Counted from the stretch's first letter, positions 27,234 to 36,181 are shown. The stretch is DNA of 64,000 bases from Streptomyces sp. XY006 (GCF_002237655.1 NZ_NOKT01000001.1:186001-250000); one strand, 5' to 3'. Made by a program: numbers and translations. Notes: a model not told the origin generated them from the sequence alone.

Positions 27234-28255
27234 CCACGGCCGAGGCCACCGTGGTCAACCCCAACGAGCTGGACGACCGCACGGCGATGGGGCTGCCCGC
27301 GTCCTTCACCGACCGCGTCGACCAGGACCGGCTCCGGCATCTGACCGGCCGGCTCGCCGGGTCCGGCCCCCGCGAGCTGGCGCTGCGGGTGTCGGACCCG
27401 GCGGCCGAGCCGCTGCTGCGGCTGGCCGCGGGCAACCTGCTGGCCCTGCTGGGCGATCCGCGGATCGACCCGCTCGCGCCGGCGATGGCGGACGTCCCGG
27501 CCGCCCGGGTGCGGCTGGGCCTGGCCGAGGACCGGGTGGACGCGGTCGCCGCCGCCTGGCGGCACGTGGGCGTGACCCGGGCCTGGATCGCCAAGGAGGC
27601 ACCCGAGTACGAGGCCGACATCGCCGCCTTCCGCATCGCCCGCTACCCGGTCACCAACGCGGAGTACCGGCTGTTCCTGACCGAGAACCCGGACGCCGGA
27701 CTGCCCACCTCCTGGCGGTTCGGCGTCTACCCGCCCCACCTGGCCAACCACCCGGTGTGGAGCGTGTCGCCGCAGGACGCCGACGCGTACGCCGCCTGGC
27801 TCGCCCACCGCACCGGCCGGGCCTTCCGGCTGCCCACCGAGGCGGAATGGGAGTACGCGGCCTCCGGCGGTGACGGACGCGCCTACCCCTGGGGCGAGGA
27901 ACCCGGCGAGGACCGGGCCAACACCGTGGAGTACGGCCCCCTGACCACCACCCCGGTCGGCATGTACCCGGCGGGACGGAGCCCGTTCGGCACCTACGAC
28001 ATGGCCGGCAACGTCGAGGAGTACGTCGCCGACGACTACCGGCCCTACCCGGGCGGCCGGACGGTCGACGACGACCTGCACGAGAACGCCGGGACCTCCT
28101 ACCGGGTGGCCCGCGGCGGCAGCTTCACCCGCTACGCCGACCTGTCCCGCTGCCGCCGCCGCCACGGCTGGTACCGGCGGGACCTGTACGCCATGGGGTT
28201 CCGGCTCGCCGAGACCCCGCCCGCCGGCGGCACCGGAACGGGGTGGGACCGGTGA
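27230..28255 (+). CDS. formylglycine-generating-enzyme-like protein (ToxD-like)
   Basis: A 341-aa protein with an N-terminal helical domain of about 125 residues and a C-terminal FGE/SUMF1 domain: PVTNAEY, LPTEAEWEYAA, YPWGEE, YDMAGNVEEYV and VARGGSFTR. The domain serves oxidative chemistry in sulfatase maturation (copper), EgtB (iron) and related enzymes. Only one Cys (SRCRRRH) lies near the place where true FGE has two copper-binding Cys, so classic FGE chemistry is unlikely. It may carry out an oxidative ring or N-N step. ATG overlaps the WD40 stop (ATGA). Confidence 0.85.
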   Translation: MTTAEATVVNPNELDDRTAMGLPASFTDRVDQDRLRHLTGRLAGSGPRELALRVSDPAAEPLLRLAAGNLLALLGDPRIDPLAPAMADVPAARVRLGLAEDRVDAVAAAWRHVGVTRAWIAKEAPEYEADIAAFRIARYPVTNAEYRLFLTENPDAGLPTSWRFGVYPPHLANHPVWSVSPQDADAYAAWLAHRTGRAFRLPTEAEWEYAASGGDGRAYPWGEEPGEDRANTVEYGPLTTTPVGMYPAGRSPFGTYDMAGNVEEYVADDYRPYPGGRTVDDDLHENAGTSYRVARGGSFTRYADLSRCRRRHGWYRRDLYAMGFRLAETPPAGGTGTGWDR

Positions 28256-28307
28256 ACCGCCTTCCGTGTCCGGCGGCGGCCGGGGCGGCGGTCCGCAGGG
28301 TGCCGCC

Positions 28308-28799
28308 GTGACGGGCCGCCGCGACAGACCGGGCCCCGGGAGCGACGCGGAGTGGTTACGGCGCGCGGTGGAACTCTCCCGCCGCTGCCCGCCGTCGCCG
28401 ACCGCGTTCTCCGTCGGGGCGATCCTCGTCGCCGCGGACGGCCGGGAACTGGCCCGCGGGCACTCCCGCCAGGACGGCGGCCGGGTCCACGCCGAGGAGG
28501 CCGCCCTGCGGTCCCTGGGCAACCCCCGGCCCAGCCTGCGCGACGCCACCCTCTACACCTCCCTCGAACCGTGCACCCGCCGCGCCTCCTCCCCGTCGCC
28601 GTGCACCCGGCTCGTGCTGGCCGCGGGCATCGGGCGGGTCGTCGTCGCCTGGCGGGAACCACCGCTGTTCGTGGCGGACTGCACCGGCGTGGAGACCCTG
28701 CGCGCGGCGGGCGTCGAGGTGGTGTGCCGGGACGAACTGGCGGAGGCGGCCCGGGCGGTGAACCGCCATCTGCTGCCCTCCGGCCCGGCGGGAGGGTGA
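28308..28799 (+). CDS. RibD-type cytidine/pyrimidine deaminase (ToxE-like)
   Basis: A 163-aa deaminase: VHAEEAAL gives the zinc His and the proton-shuttle Glu, and SLEPCTRRASSPSPC gives the two zinc cysteines. It should deaminate the diaminopyrimidine made by GTP cyclohydrolase II. It lacks the reductase half of full RibD, as expected for a dedicated pathway enzyme. The start used is GTG 28308 (AGGGTG upstream); an in-frame GTG at 28266 would add 14 residues. It is followed closely by the DUF5519 gene. Confidence 0.85.
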   Translation: MTGRRDRPGPGSDAEWLRRAVELSRRCPPSPTAFSVGAILVAADGRELARGHSRQDGGRVHAEEAALRSLGNPRPSLRDATLYTSLEPCTRRASSPSPCTRLVLAAGIGRVVVAWREPPLFVADCTGVETLRAAGVEVVCRDELAEAARAVNRHLLPSGPAGG

Positions 28800-28805
28800 G
28801 CGCAC

Positions 28806-29261
28806 ATGTCCCTGCCACCGCGCCGGGGTCCGGCCCCGCTGGTCGTGACCGGTGACCCGGTGGAACAACTCACCGACCCGGCGCCCGCCGGGCTGACACA
28901 GCGGCTCGTCGACGCGGTCACCGCGTTCGACGGGGTCCGCACGGGTCCCTCGTACGTCTGCGTACGGGGGACCCGTGCGTTCCACCTCGCACCGGTCCTG
29001 GCCCACGGACCGGCCGAGGCGTTCCTCGCGGGCTCGGAGTTCGGGCACGTGCATCCGCCCTACGACGGCAGCCTCCACCTGATGCTGCCCGCACCGTGGG
29101 GCAAGGCGGTGGTCGCGGCCGGCTGGGGCACGGCCGCCGCCCCCTGCGGTTCGCTGCTCGTCTACGGCCCGCGCGACGAGACCGAGACGGCCGTCGTCGC
29201 GCGACTGGTGACACGGGCGTACCTCTACGCGCGCGGCACCTGGACCCCGGCCCCGCCCTGA
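28806..29261 (+). CDS. DUF5519 (luciferase-domain) protein
   Basis: A 151-aa protein with EFGHVHPPYDGSLHLMLP and GWGTAA then VYGPRDETETAVVARLV, typical of DUF5519, often annotated luciferase family. Function is unknown. It lies 6 nt past the deaminase stop in the same operon. It may bind the heterocyclic intermediate or provide a late step. The stop codon lies in the first unit of a 17-bp tandem repeat. Confidence 0.72.
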   Translation: MSLPPRRGPAPLVVTGDPVEQLTDPAPAGLTQRLVDAVTAFDGVRTGPSYVCVRGTRAFHLAPVLAHGPAEAFLAGSEFGHVHPPYDGSLHLMLPAPWGKAVVAAGWGTAAAPCGSLLVYGPRDETETAVVARLVTRAYLYARGTWTPAPP

Positions 29262-29303
29262 CCCCGGCCCCGCCCTGACCCCGGCCCCGTCCTGACCCCG
29301 GCC
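29245..29303. repeat. 17-bp tandem repeat at the operon end
   Basis: CCCCGGCCCCGCCCTGA is repeated three times with a partial fourth; the third unit has one change. Each unit carries a TGA. The repeat begins inside the DUF5519 stop region. The remaining 29304-29416 shows no gene. Confidence 0.8.
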
Positions 29304-29416
29304 GTCCGTTCACCGGCCGGGGTATCGGGCCGGTATCGCACCGGGACGCCGCCGGGACCGGCCCGGCGCACTGTCGACGCAGACAGAGCGCGAACGGACG
29401 GCAGGAAGGGAACGAC

Positions 29417-29566
29417 ATGCGGTGGTTGGGGCACGCGGCGGTGGCCGTGGTCATGACGGCGGTGATCGGCTGGGCGGGCGCGACGGCGGGAGCCGCCGGT
29501 GCGCACGCGCACGGCGCGGACGGACACCACCGGGTGCTGGCGACCGACGTCGGCCCCACCCACTGA
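29417..29566 (+). CDS. 49-aa secreted or membrane peptide
   Basis: MRWLGHAAVAVVMTAVIGWAG begins the product: a basic/aromatic start then a hydrophobic helix, followed by AHAHGADGHH, a His-rich tail, ending VGPTH. GGAAGGGA lies 6 nt upstream. It looks like a signal peptide with a short His-rich mature part that could bind metal. It lies 34 nt before the thioesterase-like gene. No family is recognised. Confidence 0.68.
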   Translation: MRWLGHAAVAVVMTAVIGWAGATAGAAGAHAHGADGHHRVLATDVGPTH

Positions 29567-29600
29567 CCCCCCTGTCGCCCCGAGCCGGGAGGAGACCGAC

Positions 29601-30305
29601 ATGACGGTGGACGCGGGACGGTTCCCACTGGTGCTCCTGCCGGGACCGGACACCCCGGCGGCGGACGTGACCGACCTGGTCCACGCCCTGCCCGCCGCCC
29701 TCAGACCGGTCGTCCTGCGCCCCGCCGCCGACGCGGCCACGCGCGACCTGCTTGGTCCGGAGGGCGATCCGGTGAGCGACCCGGTGGCCGGTCCGGTGGT
29801 CGATCCGGTGGCAGGGCTGGTGGCCGGTCTGGTGGTCGATCCGGTGGCAGGTCTGGTGGCCGGTCTGGTCCGCCGGGTCCGGGACGCGGGCGTGACCGGC
29901 CGGTTCGCCCTGCACGGCTGGGGCACCGGCGCTCACCTCGGGCTCGCGCTGGCCGGGGCGGTCGAGCGGGCGGCCGGACACGCCGTCTGCACCACCCTGT
30001 TCGTGTCGGACGCGGTCGCCCCCGGCCGGGCCCCGGCGCACGGACCCCTGACCCACGCCGTGCGCCGTACGGTCACCGAGAGCCGGCTGGTGGTCTGCGC
30101 GGGCCCGGTGCCCGGCCGCGGGCTCGCACCGTGGAGCCGGCACTCCACGTCGGGCACGGAGTTCGTCACCCTGCCGCCCGGGCCACGGCCCACGGCCCTG
30201 GCCTCCCTGATCGCCACGCGGCTGCTCCCCGCCACGACCCGGGCACCCCGCACACCGGCGGCACAGCAACGGGACGAGTCCAGGGCGGCCCACGCGACTT
30301 CCTGA
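29601..30305 (+). CDS. thioesterase-like protein with an altered nucleophile site
   Basis: A 234-aa product, alpha/beta-hydrolase-like in outline (PLVLLPGPDTP start; LHGWGTGAHLGLALAG where type II thioesterases carry GHSMGA). The nucleophile Ser is missing, so it is probably inactive or binds a ligand. A 36-bp tandem repeat encodes two VDPVAGLVAGLV-type units near residue 70. GGGAGGAG lies upstream of ATG 29601. Partnering with the peptide gene upstream is suggested by spacing. Function is unknown. Confidence 0.6.
   Translation: MTVDAGRFPLVLLPGPDTPAADVTDLVHALPAALRPVVLRPAADAATRDLLGPEGDPVSDPVAGPVVDPVAGLVAGLVVDPVAGLVAGLVRRVRDAGVTGRFALHGWGTGAHLGLALAGAVERAAGHAVCTTLFVSDAVAPGRAPAHGPLTHAVRRTVTESRLVVCAGPVPGRGLAPWSRHSTSGTEFVTLPPGPRPTALASLIATRLLPATTRAPRTPAAQQRDESRAAHATS
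29799..29870. repeat. 36-bp tandem repeat inside the thioesterase-like gene
   Basis: Two 36-bp units (29799-29834 and 29835-29870) are nearly identical and keep the reading frame. They insert a Val/Gly/Leu-rich segment. Strain variation in copy number is likely. Confidence 0.75.
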
Positions 30306-30509
30306 CCCGAGCCCACTCCCACCTCCGGCCGCCGGCCCCGGCCCACCCCGGGACCGGCGGCCGACTCCATGCCACCGACACCCCCGGGACACCGAGCCTC
30401 ACGACCGCTCCTCCAACCGGGTTCCTCGCCGGGTCGCTCACGAGGCTTCCGTGGCCCGGCATCCTGTTTCCCTGGCCTGGGGCGGTGCTGCCCCGGCTTG
30501 CCTGCCGGG

Positions 30510-30549
30510 GGACCGACCGCCCCGCCTCCACCGGCGGGGCGGTCGGTCC
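30510..30549. terminator. strong bidirectional terminator hairpin
   Basis: A perfect 17-bp stem (GGACCGACCGCCCCGCC and its complement) with a 6-nt loop lies between the thioesterase-like gene and the convergent SARP. The intergenic 30306-30609 holds nothing else. Confidence 0.82.
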
Positions 30550-30609
30550 GGCTTGGCCCGGTGGGGTCAGGGCGTCGTGCCCGGCGCCGTCGCCCTCACT
30601 GCTCCCCGC

Positions 30610-33600
30610 TCAGCGCTCTCGCGTCTCCTCGGCGCGCCCCATCGCGGCGGCGTGTTCCCGCGCCGCGCGCCCGTGCCGGTCCGCACCCGCCGCGTCCCCC
30701 AAGGCCCGCAGCGCCTCCGACAACCCCCGGTGCGAGCCGGCGATCTCCGCGCGCAGCCCGATGGACGCGGCCCGCGCCAGCGCCGCCCGGTGACGTTCCG
30801 CGGCCCGCCGGTGCTCGCCGCGCGCCCCGTCGATTCGCCCGAGCACGTTCTCGGCAGCGGTCTGCCGGGCCCGAGAGCCGTGCCCGCGCGCCAGGTCGAG
30901 CGCCGCCACCGCGTGCTCGTGCGCCTGCTCCACACGCCCCGCCGCCAGTTCGGCCTCCGCCAGATTGCTCAGCACCAGGGAGGTCAGCGCCGGCGACCGC
31001 AATGGCTCGCACAGCGCCCGGGCCCGCTCCAGGCACGCCACCGCGTCCTCGATCCGTTCCAGGCCCAGCAGGGCCAGCGCCAGATTGGCCAGCGCCGTCA
31101 CCTCGATCCCCGCGTCGCCCGTGCGCCGGGCCAGGGCGGCGGCCCGTTCCCCGGCCTGTACGGCCTCCGGCAGCCGCCCCAGACGCTCCCTGGCGAAACA
31201 CAGGTTGGCCAGGGCCTGCGCCTCCTCCCGCGCGGAACCCAGGGCGCGGTGCGCGTCACCGGCACGCTCAAGAGAGGCCACGGCGTCCGTCAGCCGTCCG
31301 ACACTGGTGCACAGCACGCCGAGCCGGCTCAGGCAGGCCGCTTCGGTGCGGGGATCGTCGAGGCCGGAGGCGATCTCCAGGGCCTCCTCGGCGGAGGCGA
31401 TGCCCTCCTGGAACAGGTCGCGCTGCCACCGGGCGACCGCCTGGTTGATGAGCGAGACGCACAGCAGTTCCGGATCACCCTCCTTGCGCGCGCTGTTCAC
31501 GGCGAGCCCGGCCGTCCGCTCGAAGTCGGAGAAGTGGTTCTGGGCGTGCAGATGGAATCCGATGCCCCGGCTGAGCCACGCGGCATGCCGGTGCAGTCCG
31601 TGCTGGTCGGCGAGGTGCACGACGGCGACGACGTTGCGCCACTCCTGGGCGAACCACTGCTGCGCCTCCTGCTGGCGCAGAGCCGGCCCGGCGTACCGCG
31701 CGTCGGTCACCGGCGCGCAGGCGTAGCGCACCCGGCCGGGGAACAGGGCGTCGCACGCGCGCTCCAGGTCGGCCACCATGCGCTCGGCCAGCCGGCGCAC
31801 CGCCGCGGAGCGCCGCGCGGCGTCGTCGGCCGGCAGGGTGCGGGCGAAGCCGTGCACCAGGTCGTGGAAGGAGTAGCGGCCCCACTCGAACTCCTGCAAC
31901 AGATGCACGTCCAGCAGGTGTTCCAGCGTCCGCTCGGCGCTGTGCGGATCGGTGTCCAGCAGGGCCGCCGCGGCCGGTACCGCGAAGTCGGATCCCGGAT
32001 GCAGGCTCAACAGCCGGAAGTGCGCCCGGTGTTCGGGCCTCATGGCGTCGTACGACATGCGCAGGGCCGTCGCCACGCTGCGGTCCCCGGACTCCAGTTC
32101 GCCCATGATGCGGGCGTCGTCGCCGAGGCGCTCGGTCAGGTGGTGCAGCGTCCAGTGCGGGCGTTTGCGCAGCCGGGCGGCGGACACCCGCAACGCCAGC
32201 GGCAGCCGGCCGCACAGCCGCACGAGATCCGCGGTGGCGTCCGGTTCGGCGGCGACACGGTCCGCGCCCAGGATGCGGCGCACCATCTCCACGCTGTCCT
32301 CCTCGGTGAGCAGACCGAGCGAGAGCCCTTCGGCGCCCTCCAGCTCGGGCAGCCGGACCCGGCTGGTGATGAGGACCAGGCTGCCGGGGGAGGCGGGCAG
32401 CAAGGGGCGGACCTGGGCCCCGTCCACCGCGTTGTCCAGGACCAGCAGCAGCCGGCGGCGAGCACTGGTGACCCGCCACAGCGCGATCCGGCTGAGCAGG
32501 TCCTCGGGGACGGACCTGCCGGGCACGCCCATGGCCCGTAACAGCACGCCGAGTGCCGAGCCCGTCGACAGCGGCTCCTCCTCGGGGGTGAAACCACGCA
32601 GGTCCAGGTAGAGCTGCCCGTCGGGGTAGGTGTCGGCCAGCCGGTGGGCGGCGTGCACGGCCAGGGCCGTCTTGCCGCTGCCGCCCATGCCGTCGATGAG
32701 CAGGATGTGCGGGCTGGTGCGGTCGCCGTCGGCGGGCGGTGCGGCGGTGAGCTGCCGTATCTCCTCCTCGCGCCCGGTGAAGTCCGCCAGGTCGTACGGC
32801 AGCGTGCACGGTGAGGTCCCGGCGACCGCGAACGGGGGTTCCTTCGTGTCCTGCGGCACCGGCGGCGTGTCCAGCTCCGGGTCGGCGCGCAGGATCTGCT
32901 CGTACAGCGCGGCGAGTTTGGGACCGGGGTCGATGCCGAGCTCCTCGGCCAGCGAGGTCCGCAGCCGTGTGTACTCCTCCAGGGCCTCCGCCTGCCGTCC
33001 GGCGCGGTAGAGGGCCAGCAGCAGGTGGCCGCGGAGCACCTCCCGGTAGGGGTGGGCGGTGACGGCCTCGCGCAGCTCGCCGATGAGCCCGCTCGACTCG
33101 CCCTGGTCCAGGCGCAGTTCGAAGCACTGCTCGGAGGCGGTCAGGCGCCGTTCCTCCCACACCGCGGCTGCGGCGTCGATGACCGGGCCGCCCGCGCCGC
33201 CGAGGATGGGACCCCGCCACGAGTCCAGTCCGGCCCGTAATTGCATGACAGCGTTGTCAAGAAGCCCTTCGGCACGGGCCTCCTGGGCGCGGCGCACCCG
33301 GATGTCGAACATCCGCAGATCGAGCTGGCCGTCGTCGAGCGCGACGCGGTAACCGGGTGGCTCGGTGACGATGACCTCGTGGCCGGACGGCAGCCGCCGG
33401 CGCAGTTCGGCCACCGCCTTGCGGACCTGGTGCACCGCCGTGGGCGGCGGCTCCTCCTCCCAGACCGCCTGGACGAGCCGGGAGACGGGTACGATCCGTC
33501 CGGCCTCCAGCAGCAGCATGGCCAAGACCCGTTCGTTGACCGGGCCACCGGGCTTGATCCGTCTCTCACCCTCCCAGATCTCCAGAGGACCGAGAACATG

Positions 33601-33627
33601 GAAGTGCACGCGGGGGGTGGTGTGCAT
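30610..33627 (-). CDS. SARP/AfsR-like regulator beside the toxoflavin-like operon
   Basis: A 1005-aa regulator. The winged helix (FHVLGPLEIWEGE) and BTAD domain occupy residues 1-250. NB-ARC follows, with GMGGSGKTALA (Walker A, about residue 320) and LLLVLDNAVD. TPR repeats fill residues 650-1000. It would bind direct repeats at target promoters and recruit RNA polymerase. It converges on the 21-30 kb operon and is a candidate cluster activator, though no SARP box was recognised in front of that operon. The start at 33627 follows a 447-bp gene-free region. Confidence 0.85.
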   Translation of the reverse strand: MHTTPRVHFHVLGPLEIWEGERRIKPGGPVNERVLAMLLLEAGRIVPVSRLVQAVWEEEPPPTAVHQVRKAVAELRRRLPSGHEVIVTEPPGYRVALDDGQLDLRMFDIRVRRAQEARAEGLLDNAVMQLRAGLDSWRGPILGGAGGPVIDAAAAVWEERRLTASEQCFELRLDQGESSGLIGELREAVTAHPYREVLRGHLLLALYRAGRQAEALEEYTRLRTSLAEELGIDPGPKLAALYEQILRADPELDTPPVPQDTKEPPFAVAGTSPCTLPYDLADFTGREEEIRQLTAAPPADGDRTSPHILLIDGMGGSGKTALAVHAAHRLADTYPDGQLYLDLRGFTPEEEPLSTGSALGVLLRAMGVPGRSVPEDLLSRIALWRVTSARRRLLLVLDNAVDGAQVRPLLPASPGSLVLITSRVRLPELEGAEGLSLGLLTEEDSVEMVRRILGADRVAAEPDATADLVRLCGRLPLALRVSAARLRKRPHWTLHHLTERLGDDARIMGELESGDRSVATALRMSYDAMRPEHRAHFRLLSLHPGSDFAVPAAAALLDTDPHSAERTLEHLLDVHLLQEFEWGRYSFHDLVHGFARTLPADDAARRSAAVRRLAERMVADLERACDALFPGRVRYACAPVTDARYAGPALRQQEAQQWFAQEWRNVVAVVHLADQHGLHRHAAWLSRGIGFHLHAQNHFSDFERTAGLAVNSARKEGDPELLCVSLINQAVARWQRDLFQEGIASAEEALEIASGLDDPRTEAACLSRLGVLCTSVGRLTDAVASLERAGDAHRALGSAREEAQALANLCFARERLGRLPEAVQAGERAAALARRTGDAGIEVTALANLALALLGLERIEDAVACLERARALCEPLRSPALTSLVLSNLAEAELAAGRVEQAHEHAVAALDLARGHGSRARQTAAENVLGRIDGARGEHRRAAERHRAALARAASIGLRAEIAGSHRGLSEALRALGDAAGADRHGRAAREHAAAMGRAEETRER

Positions 33628-34074
33628 GGTCGGTGCTCCAACTCATGGTGTATTCCCACTGGTTCCCCCGCAGGCCGGTGACCTCATATGTCCGTGCTAT
33701 GTGCCGGTTGAACATACATACACTTCCACGCTCGGCGGCCGACATGCGCCGGTGTGCGGGCGGACCGGGACGGCACGGTGAGGACAGAGGGGAGCACGCG
33801 CTCCCGTCGGGGCGGGGCGGGACATCGTGCCGACGGCCCAGCACCGGCTCGGCCCCAGCCGGGCTTCACCCCGGGGCGACGACGCCCTCCGGGGCGGACC
33901 TGCCGGGGCACCCCCTCCCCTGACCACCACGACGGAGCTGCGCGCGTGATGCAGCAGCGCCCGGCTCACCGAGCCGGGCAGCAGCCCGGCGAAGCCCCCG
34001 CTTCACGCCGGGCCGGGGCGGCGTCGAGTTCGCCCCGGCATGAGAGAAACCTCACGCGGCGGCGCCGGGGGCGA
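33628..34074. other. gene-free region upstream of the SARP
   Basis: 447 bp without a credible gene. The part next to the SARP is AT-richer than its surroundings (CATACATACAC at 33711-33721), so the SARP promoter probably lies there. No clear repeat or operator was found. Confidence 0.5.
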
Positions 34075-34440
34075 TCAGGCGGTGAGGGCCTGTTCGGTCG
34101 TGGGGTGGCACGGGATGAGCGTGTCCACGCCGACCAGCTGCAGGACACGCAGCACGGACTGCTGAGCCCCGGCGATGCGCACCCAGCCGTCCTCGGTGCT
34201 CACCTGCTGGTGGGCGGCGACGAAGACGTTGATGCCGCTGGAGTCCATGAACGTCACACCGCTGAGATCGGCGACGATCCGCGCCGGCCCCGCCCCGTCC
34301 GCACCCAGCAGGGCCCCCTTGAGCACGTCCTGGACGTCGTGGTCGATCTCGCCCCGCAGGGTGACGACACGGACCCCCTCGACCACGCGATGGTCCGCGG
34401 AGAGCCGGCTGGGCCGGTCGGCTTGCTCGGTGTGGGTCAC
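34075..34440 (-). CDS. STAS-domain anti-sigma factor antagonist
   Basis: A 121-aa STAS protein. TFMDSSGINVF contains the serine that SpoIIAA/RsbV relatives have phosphorylated. It should bind an anti-sigma kinase when dephosphorylated and free a sigma factor. The GTG at 34440 has GAGGAG upstream. A HATPase gene, its natural partner type, lies on the other strand 176 bp away. The matching sigma factor is not in the window. Confidence 0.83.
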   Translation of the reverse strand: MTHTEQADRPSRLSADHRVVEGVRVVTLRGEIDHDVQDVLKGALLGADGAGPARIVADLSGVTFMDSSGINVFVAAHQQVSTEDGWVRIAGAQQSVLRVLQLVGVDTLIPCHPTTEQALTA

Positions 34441-34615
34441 GGTCTCCTCGACTGCAATCTAGGCTTGCCCCCTCGGGGCAGGACGCGCGGGTGATTCTGC
34501 CCCACGGACACGGTCGGATGCATCCAGGTGGCCATTTCGTGCCCCCTCTGTGCTGCATGCCACGGCCGCGGTGGGGTACTGGCGCGCGCATGACGGGGAG
34601 TGAGGACGAGACCGA

Positions 34616-35098
34616 ATGGGATCTGATGGCGACGGTGACGACGACTGTACGGCGCCGGACGAGCCCGTGATGCGGGCCGGCTACGCACTGGGCGGAGAGG
34701 ACCGCTGCATCGCGGACGCCCGGCACCACGCGGCCGCCTTCCTGGACCAGGCCGGCCACGACCATCACGTGCCCGTGTCGGCTCGTGCGAAGGACCTCAC
34801 GCAGCTGGTGGTCAGCGAGCTGGTGACCAACGCCCGCAAGTACGCCCCCGGCCCCGTCCTGATGGAGCTGCGCCTCACCGCACGTGCGGTGGAGATCGCG
34901 ATCTGGGACAGCGACCCCACGGTCCCCGCGGCCCGGGCGGCCGATCCGGGCAGAATCGGCCAGCACGGCCTGGAGATCGTCAAGGCGGTCACCGAGAACC
35001 TCTTCATGGAGCAGGAGGCGGTCGGCAAGCGCATCACCGCCCGTATCGCGCTGGCCGAGGGCTCCCGCAGCGACACCGCCGCCCCGTCCTCCAGGTAG
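34616..35098 (+). CDS. HATPase (anti-sigma/RsbW-type) protein
   Basis: A 160-aa GHKL ATP-binding protein: LVVSELVTNARKYAPG is the N box and GRIGQHGLEIV the G1 region. It probably acts as a serine kinase or anti-sigma factor. It is divergent from the STAS gene. A second copy at 54156-54647 shares the same core almost word for word. The first 30 residues differ, so the start at 34616 is plausible but not certain. Confidence 0.78.
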   Translation: MGSDGDGDDDCTAPDEPVMRAGYALGGEDRCIADARHHAAAFLDQAGHDHHVPVSARAKDLTQLVVSELVTNARKYAPGPVLMELRLTARAVEIAIWDSDPTVPAARAADPGRIGQHGLEIVKAVTENLFMEQEAVGKRITARIALAEGSRSDTAAPSSR

Positions 35099-35247
35099 CC
35101 GGCCGCCGCGACGTCCCGGATACCGGATCCGGGTGATCACCCGGGGCATCCTGGTAGCCCTGACCGGGGCGGCGCACCGCACGCGTGCCGCGTCGCCGGT
35201 CGAGCCGGGACGCCCGACCGCGTCCCTTCAGACGTGAGGGGCACCGG

Positions 35248-35772
35248 ATGGCGGCTGACCGGGGAGCGGGTGCGGATCCGGCGTCCGGCGCGGAGGCGGC
35301 CGCCCTGGCGGACCGTCTCAAGGAGCGCATCTACGCGACGATCACGATGATCGCCGTGGTGGTCGGTCTCTCACTCGGTGAGGTGGGCGCCCTCGGCGCC
35401 GTCGCCACGGTCGTGACGACCGCCGTGGGGCTGTGGCTCGCGGCGTTCGTCGCGGACCAGCAGGCGCACCGCACCGTCCATCGCCGGTTCGCCACCGGCC
35501 CCGAACTACGCCGCATGCTGTACGTCAGCAGCCCGCTGTTGTCGTGCGCGGTGGGCCCGGCCGTGCTGATCGCCCTGGCCGCGCTCGACGTGCTGTCCCT
35601 GCACGCCGCCTTGTCGGCCGCGGCCGGTGTCGGGGTCGTCTCCCTCTTCCTGTGGGGCTGCCTGGGCGGGCTCCGGATGGGCGGCGGCACGCTGACGGCG
35701 GTGGCGGCCGGCCTCGTGGACGCGGTGATCGGTGTGGCGGTGGCCCTGGTGAAGGCGGCCGCCGGGCACTGA
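35248..35772 (+). CDS. four-helix integral membrane protein, unknown
   Basis: A 174-aa protein with a cytoplasmic start containing LADRLKERIYATITMIAVVVGLS, then about four hydrophobic helices. AGGGG lies upstream of ATG 35248. I do not recognise a family. It follows the HATPase gene by 149 bp and may be transcribed separately. Confidence 0.68.
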   Translation: MAADRGAGADPASGAEAAALADRLKERIYATITMIAVVVGLSLGEVGALGAVATVVTTAVGLWLAAFVADQQAHRTVHRRFATGPELRRMLYVSSPLLSCAVGPAVLIALAALDVLSLHAALSAAAGVGVVSLFLWGCLGGLRMGGGTLTAVAAGLVDAVIGVAVALVKAAAGH

Positions 35773-35819
35773 GAAGGCGTCACACGGCCGTCCCGCCCTC
35801 ACGCCGCGACGGCGGTCAA

Positions 35820-35867
35820 GGGAGCACGCGACCCGGCCGGTCAGGGAGCACGCGACCCGGCCGGTCC
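35820..35867. repeat. 24-bp tandem duplication
   Basis: GGGAGCACGCGACCCGGCCG plus GTCA/GTCC occurs twice head to tail, 93 bp before the small membrane protein gene. A short GTACCACTACG direct repeat follows at about 35924-35945. Possibly regulatory. Confidence 0.72.
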
Positions 35868-35959
35868 GGGATAACGCGGCCGCGGCGTTCTCTTCGGCGG
35901 CGCCGGGGTACACGGAGAAGCAGTACCACTACGGGTACCACTACGAATCGGAGGCGGTC

Positions 35960-36115
35960 ATGCTCCTCCTCGGCATCATCCTCTTGGTAATCGGCTTGAT
36001 CACCGGCGTATCGATCCTGTGGACGATCGGGCTCATCCTCGCCGTCGTCGGCGGGGTCCTGTGGATCCTGGGCTCCACGGGCCGCGCGGTCGCGGGGCGC
36101 CGGCACTATTGGTGA
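35960..36115 (+). CDS. DUF6131-like small membrane protein
   Basis: A 51-aa protein with two hydrophobic helices (MLLLGIILLVIGLITGVSIL and WTIGLILAVVGGVLWILG) and a basic tail GRAVAGRRHYW. CGGAGGCGG lies upstream of the ATG. Small proteins of this kind are common in Streptomyces and are called DUF6131. Function is unknown. It is followed by a strong hairpin. Confidence 0.8.
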   Translation: MLLLGIILLVIGLITGVSILWTIGLILAVVGGVLWILGSTGRAVAGRRHYW

Positions 36116-36138
36116 CGCTGCCTCGGCAGCCGGCAGGG

Positions 36139-36181
36139 CACGGGTGGTAGGGGCTTCCTGACGGGGCCCCTACCACCCGTG
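36139..36181. terminator. bidirectional terminator hairpin
   Basis: A perfect 16-bp stem (CACGGGTGGTAGGGGC and its complement) with an 11-nt loop. It lies between the DUF6131 gene (plus) and the PAP2 gene (minus). Confidence 0.78.

Noticed and set aside
35820..35867. Possible attachment site from the 24-bp direct repeat
   Set aside because: Copies are adjacent with no integrase or tRNA nearby; simple tandem duplication is enough.
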